In this document: in pieces, positions 23,734 to 36,491 of the stretch
Layout of the letters: the number at the start of each line of letters is the position of its first letter
How positions within the stretch are numbered: position 1 is the stretch's first letter
From: Oxyruncus cristatus
Lineage: Eukaryota > Chordata > Aves > Passeriformes > Cotingidae
DNA: 64,000 bases
Direction of reading: 5' to 3'
Assembly: GCA_013399855.1 (NCBI GenBank)
Contig: VXAY01002875.1
Span: 753,374-817,373 of the forward strand
The notes under the pieces: model-generated
Databases searched by the model: none
Seen by the model: the letters and a program-made list of their open reading frames with translations, nothing else
Told to the model about the DNA's origin: nothing
Position numbers and translations under genes: made by a program

Positions 23734-26700
23734 AAGAAACATGCTTCTTCTGTCTCTGTCCTCTTGCTGTTTTTGCTATCCTCTTTCATTAAGGTCAGCC
23801 ATGGAGACTAGGCTGGTCTTAGCTGATGCATCTTTGAAGGGAAATTAGAACACAAGCCCTCTGACTAACAGGTCTGCTGATAAACTTTTTTCCTTGATGT
23901 GGCATCACTATTTCTGAATTATGGCTCTCCTTTACCTGTGAGCACCATAGCTTTGTCACACCCCACACAAAGATCAGCCGATCTGTAAGGACAATGGACA
24001 ACTTTTAGGATGAAACTATCATTACTACCACCAAAAAGAATAGTAGAAGTCACCACGAAATCTCACGGACTAATAAACTCATACTCTGGCCTGGGGCTCG
24101 TCTTTGGCCCTACAACTAAATTCTAGTTAAATAATTGTTCTTTGTATTTTTCAGTATATGGATATAGGTGCAAACTTACAACATGAACAATTGTCAGAAA
24201 AGCTGACCAGAAGAGAGAAAACTGTTTAAAAGAATGAGCTGCAGTGGGGTTTAGCCGGGTACAATTGTGTAGGACTTTTCATCTGCTTGGCCAGCTTCTT
24301 TGTAAAATTCTGATCTCGGCTATCTTATCTTTTCTTACATTATCTTATCTCTAAGAGTACACACTTTGCAGAAGGACACTTAAACATCTGCTAGCTAATC
24401 CAGATCTTTCTGTATGATGTAAAAACAACTAGCGTTTTTTAAATGGCAGAAAAGAACAAGGGTTCTCACAGAGACAGTCTTTGATTTTTAGTTTTCTACC
24501 CTGCAGGCTATCTGACTCTGAAGTCTTCTGCCAGTGGAGAATAAGCCAGTTTTCATCTGCAATCTGCACATTCTGCCTGAAGAAAAGACACCAGTCCAAT
24601 ACCCTGCTTGGCCAAGGGAAAGGAAGGACCCAGTCTTCTGCTGGCATGTTTTTTTTCCCAGGGGTAATGGTGATTGATTGGTACTAGCCAGAACTGTATA
24701 TATTGATGGTTTCCTAGAGCGAAAAGCGAGATGAGTCTACAAACTGCTCCAGATCTGCTGCCTGTTTTTGCAGGTTGAAAGAGTTTTCTCTGAATTACTT
24801 CCCTCTAGTTGGGGCATGTCACTAATTACCTCCTGTTCTTCTCTGTCTCCTTCTACAAGAGCAGTGCAGCTCAGCAGCACAGACACATCACCCATGATGT
24901 GCCATGTTCCCATAGCAATGTAGGACCAGAAGTCTGCTGGAGGCTGATGCCTCTGGAAGTGCTGCATACAATACAGCCAGACAAGCAGCAAAGCTTGTGG
25001 CGTGGTACGTAAAGGAGGAATAGAAAACAGGTATAGTATACAGGAGCATTAACTACCTTTGGCACTAACTATCTCTCAGACATAAGCAAACCACCCTAGT
25101 TCTATGTGGCAAGTGCACCAGTCAGACATGCTGGGAATGGATGGAAAGAGTGACTGGACACCCCCACCACTTTGGGAAGTATGTACTCCCCTCTGCATTA
25201 CTTTTGCCCTTGATCTTCTATACAACTAGCATGCTTTTTTTTGTACCCCGTGTTTTTAAATTAGACCTTTTTATTCCTTCTGCTCTAGGTTTTAGCTCAA
25301 CCACTCTTCAACAGAGTAGAACAGCTACAAACATAAAAGCAGATGCCACTGGAGCAAATGAAAACACATTCCTTGCCCGGAGGCCCAGCATGCTGTTCTC
25401 TGGCAATGCTTCTCAAACTGCGAGTCTCCACACCAGAGGAAGAAAAACACATATCAACTATATAATCAACTTTATCTCTGTATTTCCAGTCAGCTAAAAA
25501 AAAATTTAAAACTGAAAAAAGCTAAAACATAAAACTTTCTAAAGTTCTCATTGAAAACCGAAATTGATCAAGACAGCATCACTTACCAAAATTTCCCCCC
25601 CAAGGAGAGTAAGTTTACATTCACCACATTTCCTCAAAAATGGCTTGAAAACATACCCTGTAAAATAACAGAGAAAGGAAAAGACATAATTAGTGACTGG
25701 AACACCACAAAAAATGTTACATTTTTTTCTCACTCTGCTAACATCTATCACCAACTTCCACTATTTTTCCCATTTTAGGGAAAGAGGTAATTGGATTTGA
25801 ACCTTCAAAACTAATTATCGAATTCTACTTGTATTATGCAAAATATTAAAATAATTGCAGGACTCCCTCAGACTGCTCAGACACATCACTGTCACTGACA
25901 TGATGGCTATTCAGACTTCAGGGAGACAACGTCAATGACATGAAACGCGTAACAGCACACAGCAAGTGTGCCAATTATTTTGGATCCAACCCTAAAAAAA
26001 AATGGTCAACCCTGTGTCTCTTAGTGATTTTAACAAACTGTTTTTGAAATTTGATGCACGTCGGTTCTTGACAGCCTCCTTGTTTGAAAACTACATGAAG
26101 AAAAAAAAAGGGGCTGTGCCACACTAAGTTTTTAGACTATATTAATTAATCGCCATTCTCTAGAAGAACAAACAGGGATAAGAAGGAAGTCAACACAATA
26201 TCCAGTTTGACACACACTAGGGCCTGTTTGAAGAAGATAGAAAGCAAAAGTGACAAATGCCATCATTTCGCCAACCCTGAGTAAATTTCAAATGACGGCA
26301 ATGCCTTATTTTTCCTTGAGGCAAAACCTTTGAAAGAACAACTCGTGAAGCACAGACTAACAATGATGTTAAAACGTTTAGCTTGTAAACTCCTAGAAAA
26401 TGGAGGAGTAAGGATTCTGCTGGTGTCCACATTTGGGAGTGGTAACTGTGTAGCAAAAAGAGGACACGCTTTCCAGTGCCCAGGTGTCCACACCAGTGAA
26501 GCCAGACTGAATTTGAACTGCTTTAAAGTCCCATTCTCCCCCAAGTACATGGTCGAACTTTCCACAAGGGAGGTATCTGTGAAATTACTGCTGGATGAGT
26601 AACTTTACAGCTATACACAGATGACTTGGATCTCTGCATTACTGATCGTGAAAACCTGTCTCAGCCGCAGAAACAGCAAATCTTAGATCCAGCACCTCTC

Positions 26701-27121
26701 CTGAAGGATGCTGTAAGCATAAACAAGAAAGGAAAGGGGAATGGCTTCTTAGGTCAAATTACTTCTACTGGTCATCTTTAAATGAGAAGGAGTGATGAAA
26801 ATAGAATTTCTATTAAGGAATAAAAAAATAAATATTCCTCTAAAATATGGCAATTGGATCACATCGCTCTAAATCCTGATTAGCAAGCAGATATCTGATA
26901 CCATAAAGCTGAGGCTCCATTTGGGTGGAGGGTTCAGGTTCAAGGAAAAAAAAAAAGAATCATTACAAATCAGAAGAGGCTGTTGAGAGAGATTTTAGAA
27001 CACACTTTTTACCAGGGAAGTACAAACCAAAGCATCTTCTTCTCTGCTTGCTTTCTTTGTTTAGTGGTTGAGAAAAAACCTGAGCACATCAAGGAATAAA
27101 GAGAAAAAATGAACACGCCTA
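23734..27121. other. Unique noncoding sequence
   Basis: I see no gene in this stretch. Short open frames (118 codons or fewer, for example 25141-25497) overlap antisense frames. No repeat family was recognised. Confidence 0.5.
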
Positions 27122-27152
27122 CCCCCCCCCCCCCACATATGTNNNNCCCCCC
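27122..27152. repeat. Poly-C tract interrupted by a 4-N gap
   Basis: Thirteen C's (27122-27134) are followed by ACATATGT, four N's (27143-27146) and six more C's. The unresolved bases sit where a homopolymer would be hard to read, so the real tract length is uncertain. Confidence 0.9.
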
Positions 27153-27703
27153 GTCACCTTTTGTATAGCTTGGCAGAATTTGTGAAAACACTGAAAAAAA
27201 GATGGGTCTTAACTGCTTTGCTCAAACTGAGGGAAGGTGGTTATTATTCTAGTGCCATCCACTTCCCTCCCTAGCTTCCAGGCATTTGGCCTGGAAAGAA
27301 AAAATCAAGAAACTCTACTTCTGCCTCCAAACTAATTGGATAACATCTGCATGCAGAAAAGTTAGAGGCTTAAGAAATGAGCCAGGTCCAAACCAATCCA
27401 ACGGCATCTCGACTCCAGATTAGCTCATTATTTTCTTCTACACCAAGAGACTGATTTAATAATTTCCTCAGAGAAGTGTCAAATAGGGGAAACTCTGTAC
27501 TCCATGCTGCTGGTCCCATGAATACTTGAGACAGGGGCTGGCACCACTGCCAAAAGGGGCTGAACCCCCAACCAGCACTGGTGTGGAACTTTTGGATGCA
27601 GCCCCGTCAGTGCTTCTTCCTTCCCTCACCCCTGCACAAATGCCTGTGCAGCAACCAGGATTGGAATCAACTGCGGGAATTCTTCAGTCCAGTTTGCAAA
27701 TAA

Positions 27704-27802
27704 GTAAAAAAAACCAGACCCCCCCCCCAAAAAAAAAAAAAACAAACACCCCAACAACAACAAAACATACAGAAAAAAAAGAAAAAAAGAAAAAAAAGAA
27801 GC
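27704..27802 (+). repeat. A/C-rich low-complexity tract
   Basis: The plus strand here is almost only A and C, later A and G. It holds A8, C10 and A14 runs, ACCCCAACAACAACAAAAC, then a degenerate (GAAAAAAA)n array. The strong strand asymmetry explains the 98-codon open frame that crosses it (27526-27822), so that frame should not be taken as a gene. Confidence 0.88.
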
Positions 27803-28361
27803 CTATGCTGGTTCTAGGGTAAAAGGATGGAAAGGATGGAAATGATGGCAGGTCCACTTATTTGGCTGCGGTACTTGTTTCAACCTAGAGTGCAATTCCA
27901 TTGTTATAGCACAGGATTGCAGGCAGCTACTTTAATACATGCCAAAGGAGTCTAGTCCAAGCCCTCCACTGAGACCATGTATGACAAAAACTATCAAGGC
28001 GTGTCTACTTAAATCTGAGGCAGAGACAAAATTTGCCACGCCTCTAGCCTAGCAAGATCTTCAGAATTTTGGGGGTAGAAAGCTTGAAAGTTTTCCAGGG
28101 GATGTCTTAGGCTTGATTTTAGAAGATGGTGCAAAACATGCCCTGTCTCAATGGAGATGAGAGGTTTAAAGGTGGAGCAGCAGGGAGGGAGAAGGGAAGG
28201 GAAACTCTTTGCTGCGTAATTAAGGGCAAGGGCTGGACATGGCTTGCAGAGTAACAGAGTAAACCAAAGATTATTCACTCTTTCTTTGTATTCAGCTGGG
28301 GCCTGTACAGAACTCAGTTTTAGTCTTAAGGATTTTCATTCTACCTAAGCATGTAGAAGGA
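27803..28361. other. Unique noncoding sequence
   Basis: I see no gene in this stretch. A short piece near 27945-27972, GAGTCTAGTCCAAGCCCTCC, is faintly like an antisense CR1 3' end but lacks flanking landmarks. Confidence 0.4.
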
Positions 28362-28428
28362 ATATATATATATATATATATATNNNNNNNNNNNNNNNNN
28401 NNNNNNNNNNNNNNNNNNNNNNNNNNNN
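28362..28428. repeat. (AT)n microsatellite running into a 45-N gap
   Basis: Eleven AT units (28362-28383) end directly at 45 unknown bases (28384-28428). After the gap the sequence restarts as ACATGTTACATATC without AT repeats. The microsatellite probably continues into the gap and caused the break in assembly. Confidence 0.9.
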
Positions 28429-31400
28429 ACATGTTACATATCTCCAAATTTGGACCAGCACCTTTCAGAAGAGCTTTGGAAAAGTACAGCTTTGGAAAGT
28501 ACAACATAGGAGATGAAAAATAAATTAATACAGGCTTCAAGGCACAACAATATAGGCTTCTTTTACAATTAGTATAATAAACAGAAAAGGTGGCAAAAGG
28601 TTTGCCTGACCATAATTACTAAAAAATGAAAGCTTGCCTTCCCAAGTTTCTGTGCTTGGAAAAATTAAAATCTGGAAGCAGCCATGTGACTATTTACGGA
28701 TGTCTGTTTTCACAAATAGTTGTTCTAACAGAGACATTTACCATAAACTATTTTGATTTGCTTTGGTTATGAAGAGCTGGTTATAAGTGTACAAAGATAT
28801 ACCTTGATATCCAACAGGTTGCTGCCACCAACTGAATGGCTTACAGTATATGTTTGGATTTATTTGTTACCCCAGCCAGGGGAAGGAAGAGAAGTTGCAG
28901 GTGACGGAAAATGTTAAAAAAGAAAATCTTTTCTGAAAAAAAACTCCCGTTCTGCTTGCCAACTAAAATCAAATACAAGATGAAGCTGTTTTAAAGTATA
29001 AGCCATAGAATAGTACTAGATTTAAGCAATATCATCCTCCTGTAAGAAGCTGGAATTGCTACCCATCCCAGTTCAAAACAAGAGTCACCCCAAACTGTGA
29101 CACACACATCACTGCCGATACATAAGCAGTGTCTAAACGAAAGCTGTCCAAGCACCTCCTCCGAAATGGTAAGATATAGAAAATCCTTAGCACACTAACA
29201 TACTTGGAAAGTTGAGCTGAATCTCAGAGAGACTTGATTTGAAATGTTAAAAGAAAACAAAACACTCTTGGGAGATAATTAGAGTTATCTGCTAGGAACA
29301 GCCTTTTCCTGTAGGCAGCAGGATCTTCAACAAGTTTTCATCTTTTACCAAAAACACATATCCCCCTCCCAGTGTTACATATATACCAGCAGTGTATTTA
29401 TGTAGCCTTGTATAACAATTACTTTCTTTTTGTAAAGAAAGAAGTATTTTGTGAAACAGAATGCGGCGAGTAGCGTAACTACACATCATTTGAGTGTTCA
29501 GTTTTATGACGTTGTCTGCTTCATCAAACAACTTCTGCTTTGCCTCATCAGCTTTCAGATATGTTTTTGTCAGTTCAGACAGGGATCAGAATTAAGTTTA
29601 TTACTACTGGCTAAACAGAAATCACTGACAACAGACATAGTAATTAATTTTTGCTCAAGCCTGCACTCCCAAATCCATTAACTTGCACCAGCTTCAAGGA
29701 TCTTTGGATCAAGTGCACTGTGAACAATCCTAGGTGTGAACCCACAAAACTCCTGATTTTTAAGTGAAGCAAAAAATTGTTCAGTGACAATTCACCTGCC
29801 CTTTAAAACAGGTATTAACATGTATGAAAGCATAAAAACAGCCACACAGAGTATTCTGGTCTGGTACATGTTGCAGCTCATACGAGATTCACCCTGCTGG
29901 GGGAAGTGGCTGCTTGTAGTCATAAGTGGCCTTGCATACTTTTCAAATGCTAGTAAATGCAATTTAGTTTATGATATTCAAACACAGAAGAATATCTACA
30001 TAACTATAAACATCTGTCAGTTTTATACTAGCAACATGGTTCTGCTGCCGTTCTTTCAAACCTCAAGAAGGGGCAGGCATTCCTGGTGCTTGGGCTGCTA
30101 TTTTACTTGGCAAAAACTGGGAAGATGAAGTTTTTTGTGTTGGAAAACAATTTGCAAAAGAACATGGCTGGATCAACATGTGTAACTTGTAAATGAGCTG
30201 GATACACTTTGTAAAGTGTTGGTTTCAGTAGTAGGTTACTATGGCCCTACTTTAACAGTCTTGAGTCTTTTTAGACAAGTTGAGGATTCTGTTACCCAGG
30301 ACACTGCTGATACTGGTGTTTGAACAAATGTATGGAGGTGTATATGTTCAGTTTTTAATAGGGTGCATATTTTCCACCTATTCCCACCACCTAAGATTTC
30401 TAATCTTACTAAATCTAAAAACAAACAATCCTCCCCAACAAACCAAAACCAAAAAAGCCTTCTGAAAGCAACACTGAACAGAAGAAGAAAAACTATCTCC
30501 TGCATGCTGATTTTATACGGCCAGTTTATAAAGGAACTGCACATCTTAACTTACATAAAGAATCTTTTACTGTGCAATGCCAGATTACATAGAAAGACCC
30601 CTTATCCTGTGAACATTTGAAAGCTTTCTAACAATAAAACATTTAAGGTTTAAGTGAAGCTTATAAGCTTGCTTTTAGACAGAGACAAAAGCCTCCCTGT
30701 TGGCCGGACACTACCCCTTTCTAAGTGAGGGTCCCAGATACCTGGCACACGATATGAAAAAGCCTAGTCATCAACGGGCTCGGGGAGAGAGCTGGGCGAG
30801 AGAGCTGAGGACAGAAAGAGGGAGCTTCCACCAACATCAGCTCTTGCAACAAGTCCAGGCATAACCCTGGAAAACAGCAAAGGAAAAAAAACTCAAACAG
30901 CAACACCACTAGAAGACTCATACTAAGACTAAACACTACTATTCTCCGGTAGTTTGTCCTCCCATGCAACAGTGCCAAAACTTGGGAGAGAGGAGAGAGG
31001 CTATGGGACAGGCACCCTGCATTTTTTCATGTGAAAGTCACTGGATTTCTAAAAGAGTTACTTGAAAGCTTCATGCATGTGCAGGATGTAAATACGGATA
31101 ACTACATCCCTCTCTAAAAAGGAGTCCAAAAGTAGATTAGCTGTTTCAAAGCAAGAATATCTGTCTTCACCATCAAACTCGATGCTGTCTAAAAACACAC
31201 CTTTCAAACTGCTGCCCTTTCCACTTGGAGCAGAAGGAACTCAGATGCAAAGTCACTGTTGCAGTGGCAACAAACCTTAAGAAACAGGAAACTTGTGAGA
31301 AAAACACCAGGAAAATACAGAGGCTTTCCCTGAACTTTTTCTGCTTTTATAAAACGGAGCTATGAAGAGAAAGAAACTCATGAACTGCGTTAAAGATCAT

Positions 31401-34400
31401 AAACTGAACTGTGACTGTTTTTTCTCTGACACTTCAATCTCCTCACACATTGGCTATATTGACTTATCTTTAACAGACATGCTGCTGTCAGCTGGTCCAC
31501 AGGTCCTGTGGCTGTCAAAGGGGGTTGCTTGCTCTCCTTCACCCTAGGATGCATCCCTCCTACAGGCAGTGTAAGTCCCTTAATATTGACAGCTCGGTAT
31601 TGGTGATATTAGTACCTTTTCCCTCTATCAACTTTCGAGTAAGATAAACTAAACAAAATCTTCATTCATAGCTTCTTTACAAGGCTTCAACTTCCTTTGT
31701 AACACAGTAGAGAGCTGAAAGCATAGAGAAGCTAGGATCTGAAAACATGGCACCACCTAACCAAGCACTCCTGCACTGAAAGAGCCAATACAGGTAGAAT
31801 GTGTGGATGTGTACGGAGAGGTAGCACGGGAAAATGCAACAAATCAGAAGATGCCAACAGCATTAAGAAACCCTTGGTGGGACAGCTGGTGGTTATGGTG
31901 AGCAAGTGGAGCACAACACAGTGAGGGCACTGATGACAGAAGGACAATCGTGACAGCACTCATGGCCCATTCCTAAATCCTGCCTTTTTGTTCTGAGCAG
32001 AACCCACAACCTGTGGCATCCCAGGCCATCCGCACTGCAGGGGAGAGAAGGAAGTGTGTACCTGTGTGGGCTGAAAGCCATCATGTGTTCTGCACACCTC
32101 AGCCTCCCAGCTGGAACTGCCTGCCCCTGTGTCAGGTGGCCATCAGCAATCACGAGGGCTGAGCAATCCATAGGGAAAGCTATTAGCAAGCTCAATACTG
32201 AGTATGCACTCAGACTGAGATGTTACTCACATGTGAGGAACATGTGATTATACCAACGTACTTTAGTTCTCAAAATAGTAGAAAAATTACTTCATTAATT
32301 GCAGAAAGAGTGATTGCATTCCTCTTTGCAGAAAAATGAGAAGTACTATGCCCCAAACAATTTTTTTAAAAATAAATGAATGGAGCCCATAGTCCTAAAA
32401 ATAGATTGAACCCTGCAACCCTCTGAGCTGGAACCTAGAGATGCTGCTGGGCACCCCTGGAGCTGAGAGAGGGCACAAGCAGATAGTGAGGCAGGGAGGG
32501 GGTGGCTAGAGCCAGCGTTGTGTCCCTCTGCCACACCCACAGCCTGCACATCCTTACCTGCCCAATACCTCTGTGGCATCAGTGAAACACTTCTATGGCC
32601 AGAAATAAGCACTCACATAATTCTTAAAGTTAAAAAAGACAGCAAAGGGGAAAAAAACATGCATAATGTAAGGTTTCAGGAGCTTCTGTTTTAATAATTG
32701 ATTTTGCAGTGTTTCTCAAAGAAGAAAACATCTTTTTTCTGAAGATACAGGATTGGCCTGGAAGCAGAACCTTTAGCAGAAACTGGCTAAACAGTGTATT
32801 TACAAACCTTCTGGAGGGCCATTTAGAAGTGCAATTACATTGCAAGGCAATGGTTTTTTATATACAAAAATTTGCTTTTGTAAACAATTGTTATTATAAA
32901 CAATTTTCCTCATCCTGCTTAAGAGAGAATCTTACTTATGCAATAAATATTTTTGCACTTTGATCAGTGTGCAAGATTTTAATTAAGGACATTATAACCA
33001 TGACATACAATGAAACCGAACAAATACATATGGAGTATATAAAGAATATATGCACTAATACAGCAACAATATAGTACCTGTAATGTCAGTCATTACCATT
33101 TTGCCAGAAATCATAAAAAATACACACATAGGAAGAAACAGTCTCAAGTCCTGGCAAATTTACTTCCAGGCCTCTAAAGTTTAAAGAACCCAGCAGACAC
33201 CCTCTTCGGACAAACTGGGGGTGAAGAGGGAACTGTGTATTACTAAGGACTTCTTCTAGTTCAGTCAATACAAAGACTTAGCTAATTTTGAGTGTCTCAA
33301 ATAATATTTATATCTTGTGCATGTAATACATTAATGGATTGATTGGTCCACAGTGTGTACATTTGGTTTTCCTAACTACTGTAATTCCAAATTGTCAGAG
33401 TGAAAAGAAAGCACGGCACAGTCTGCAATTGCATCCCACAAGCTGGGTACTGCAGGGGCAGGCAAGGCATGTCTTTTCAGAAGCTACTCCACCTACATGT
33501 GGTCACATTTCCTGATCTGAAATATTAAAATGTTGAAAAGAGGATGAAATAGTGCAAGAGTGAACTATTTGTAAACATATTTATGTATTAAAGAAAGCCT
33601 ATGAAGCGAAAAGTAAACAGTGTAAAAAAAGGATATAGCAACAGGATTAGAACACAAACAATGAGAATGCTGCACTGTAAACTAATTATTAACTACAACA
33701 AGCTGAAAATAAACTATTTCCTTTTTGCCATGTTCACTTTAATCTTCTGAGAGGCAGGAAGGGGGAAGACAGGAGGAGGCAGCAGTTTCAGACTTGTGGA
33801 GTTTATCAAATCCCAGATCGGATGATTAGAGCAAAGCTAAAACGAAAACATCCTCTCTCCCCACCTCCCTCCCTCTCCAGAAAGGAAGCACAGCCTTTAG
33901 GACCAATCTGCACTATTTGTTTGCTGCTCTTTAAAGGATTACTCTGGAGAGCATTTTTCTTAAGCTGTTTTTATCTCTTTCTGGAAGTTTCAAAATAAAC
34001 AAGAGTACTGGAAATAGAAGAACAAAAAACTTGACTTTCTGGTTTATTTTTTTTTTCTAGTGAGACAAGTAAAGCAAATAAATTAGGTCCTTCCTTGTCA
34101 CACAAGACAAAACGGAAGGAAATATAAACTTTAGATCTGAGAAGCATCTTTGCCAAACCTAGGAAAAAGCACCAATGGGCTGAGGGTTGGGAAAAGTGGA
34201 GAGGGAAGACACAAAAAAGAGAAGGCTGTCCCTCATACTACTGAATTGATTATTTATTTACTTACTTTAATGATAAGATTTCATGTGGTTGGTTTCTATA
34301 TTCAGGAAATAAATAAATAAAAGGAACACCCACAAAAAGTCACTGTATTTTGACAGTTTACTTTCACAAAAACTCCAAACTACCAACCCTACTCTCTAGT

Positions 34401-35536
34401 GGCTTCCATAGTGGGAAACGGGAAATTAAATGCTCAGGACAACAGAAGTGCTAATGAGGTACCAGAAGTATGGATGAAAAGATTTTGCACTGACATAATG
34501 CCTCAAGCCCAAGATCAAGTCTTTATACTTTCACATTGCCCTTAAAAACATCAGGTCTCCCCTTAGAAAGCAAGTGTCCCAGTGTGAACCAGAATAAACA
34601 CAAGGTTCACGTAATACCAGGATTGTGCTACATTAATATAAATCTCTTTGCAATGCAAAACCCACACAAAAGAATTAATTTTGCTGAAATATTCTATGGA
34701 TTTAAAATGTCATTACTATTCAGTATAACTCTCTTACTTTTTTTATCTTTTGTTTTTCAAGATTAAGCAAATGCCTGATCAGTGGAACTAATGAACCTGG
34801 ATTTCCAGCTCATTTGGGCTCGTGATGCTAAATTTACAATGAGAGTCCCTCCCAGACTGCGTCCTGGTGCTCCTGGCTCTCCCATAGCTCCAGAAGCCCG
34901 GTACCCAGTCACATTTGCTGTGCAAGCTCTGCTGCAGCTGCTGGCCGACTGCTCTGGGGATGCCTGTGGCACCCTGCCCCTGCTGCCCCCACATCCAGCC
35001 CATCTCCTTGCAGCGGCTAATGGATTGGCGAAAGAACCAGGAAAGCCAGTGCTGCCCCCAAAGGCCCTTCCCTGGTTGGAGACAGCCTGAAAAGTTATAA
35101 AGAGAAGGGCTGGTGCACAAACACACCAAGTTAACAGCCTAACCTGCACTTCCTCAGGAAACGAGGCTAACAAATCTGTTTTTTCTCCTGCTATGCCCCC
35201 TTCTACACTCCCAACTATGCAGCTGAAGCTTTAAAAAAATAGCAGAGATATTAAGGCTTATGGGCCTATATTCCTGAACAGCATCTGGATTTCTGTCTCA
35301 GACATGCTTCAGGAGTGTCATTGGTTTCCTTTTTAATATTGATGTTTTATTGCTGCACAAAGTCAGTCTTCACTCGAAGAGCGATATATTGCTCTCACAT
35401 ACTCCAAGAAGATCCTTAATGAGGATATTCTGGTTTCTTGATATTCAGAGGCCTTCTGTTGGTATCAGCAGAAGATCAGCATATGCTCAAACGCACAGCA
35501 CACAAAAAAATGAAAAGTCAGTTCTCCCTATTAAAA
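28429..35536. other. Unique noncoding sequence
   Basis: I see no supported gene. Open frames are short and overlap each other. A GC-richer patch at about 34845-35090 carries open frames on both strands (102 codons +, 136 and 113 codons -) without a recognised domain. A 14-bp perfect palindrome, AAGCTTATAAGCTT, lies at 30657-30670. Polypyrimidine sequence lies at about 33850-33880. No mobile element was recognised. Confidence 0.45.
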
Positions 35537-35622
35537 CAGAGCCACAGGACTAAAAGGGACCTTGATTGACCATCTCGGCAGCTTCCCTGCTCAAGGCAGG
35601 ATCAACTACACTTCTGTGATTC
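35537..35622 (-). mobile_element. Old CR1/L3-type 3' tail fragment, minus strand
   Basis: The piece CAGAGCCACAGGACTAAAAG, GGACCTTGATTGACCATCTC and TGCTCAAGGCAGGATCAACT follows the block order of the antisense 3' end of an old CR1 subfamily ('cacaggactggaagggacct...agatcat...ctgctcaaggcagga.caa'). It is short and diverged, so the call is moderate. The bases on its right show no more CR1 landmarks. Confidence 0.6.
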
Positions 35623-35987
35623 TTTTTATTAGGCCACCTGACCCAGATGGGGCAAAACAGATATGCTTTGCGGTTCAGAGTCCCTTCATGAGCCTGAAAC
35701 GTCATCCCTGTGTCACCCCGGTCCAGCCCGCAGACATGCCAGTTGGTCTGGTAAGAGATCCCTGCCTCCAAACCCCTCCTTCCTTGCATTGCCATGGTTA
35801 CAATGCTGCTATTACCATGCACGTTGAGCCTATTTTTAGAAGCCTGCAATGACAGAAGATGCTTGTTAAGGCCTTAATCTCAATAAGGTCTAAAATTACT
35901 ACAGTGAGTGCTTACTACTTGTACAAGTGCTACACTCTGAAAGTGAAACATGGCAGGTGAGCTGCTCGGCATTGCCTGCATCCCAGG

Positions 35988-36024
35988 AAAAAAAAAAAAA
36001 AAGAAAAAAGAAAAAAGAAAAGAG
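35988..36024 (+). repeat. (GAAAAAA)n purine tract
   Basis: A run of 15 A's continues into three G-interrupted A-blocks of about 7 bp period. It is a simple low-complexity tract with no attached retroposon body. Confidence 0.85.
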
Positions 36025-36428
36025 TATTTTAAAGGAGAGACTTAAAGAACAAGAAGAACCTAGTCCCGCCAACATTAACAGGGTGGGTTAGGTCAGCAGA
36101 AAATCCATAACTACTTGTTAGAAGGCAATTTGTGTGCACTGGATGAGACAGGCATCACAGGTGGTGGCTGGAGAAGAAAGATACCCTCTTGGAGCTGGCT
36201 GCCAGATGGGAAGCAGAGAGAGAGTGAGGGGCTTTGGTGATAGGTACCTTGTGCTGAATGATAAAGAAATCAGTAGAGGAACACATAGGGAAGGTTACAC
36301 TTTAAAAATGAGGAAATGGGACAAATTCCTTCTGTAAAGACATTCCGAACAGATGGAATTATAATTTGAAGAGGCCAGAGAAAATGATGCTGCAGTAATT
36401 TAAGACATCAGATGAGTACTTAGATGTG

Positions 36429-36491
36429 AATTTCAACTGTGTGGTCTGGATTTCAACTGTGTGATCTGGATTTCAACTGTGTGATCTGGAT
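36429..36491 (+). repeat. 20-bp minisatellite, about three copies
   Basis: The unit TTTCAACTGTGTGATCTGGA starts at 36431, 36451 and 36471. The first copy has GGTC where the other two have GATC, and copies two and three are identical. The near identity of the units points to recent tandem duplication or slippage. Confidence 0.95.

Noticed and set aside
27945..27972. GAGTCTAGTCCAAGCCCTCC as an antisense CR1 tail
   Set aside because: Only one short block matches, and the blocks expected on either side are absent.
30657..30670. AAGCTTATAAGCTT, 14-bp perfect palindrome
   Set aside because: It is AT-rich and short, with no flanking symmetry, so it is expected by chance at this scale.
34763..35173. 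136-codon minus-strand frame as a possible exon
   Set aside because: It lies in a GC-rich patch where stops are rare on both strands, and overlapping frames exist in three registers. It is kept only as a composition finding.
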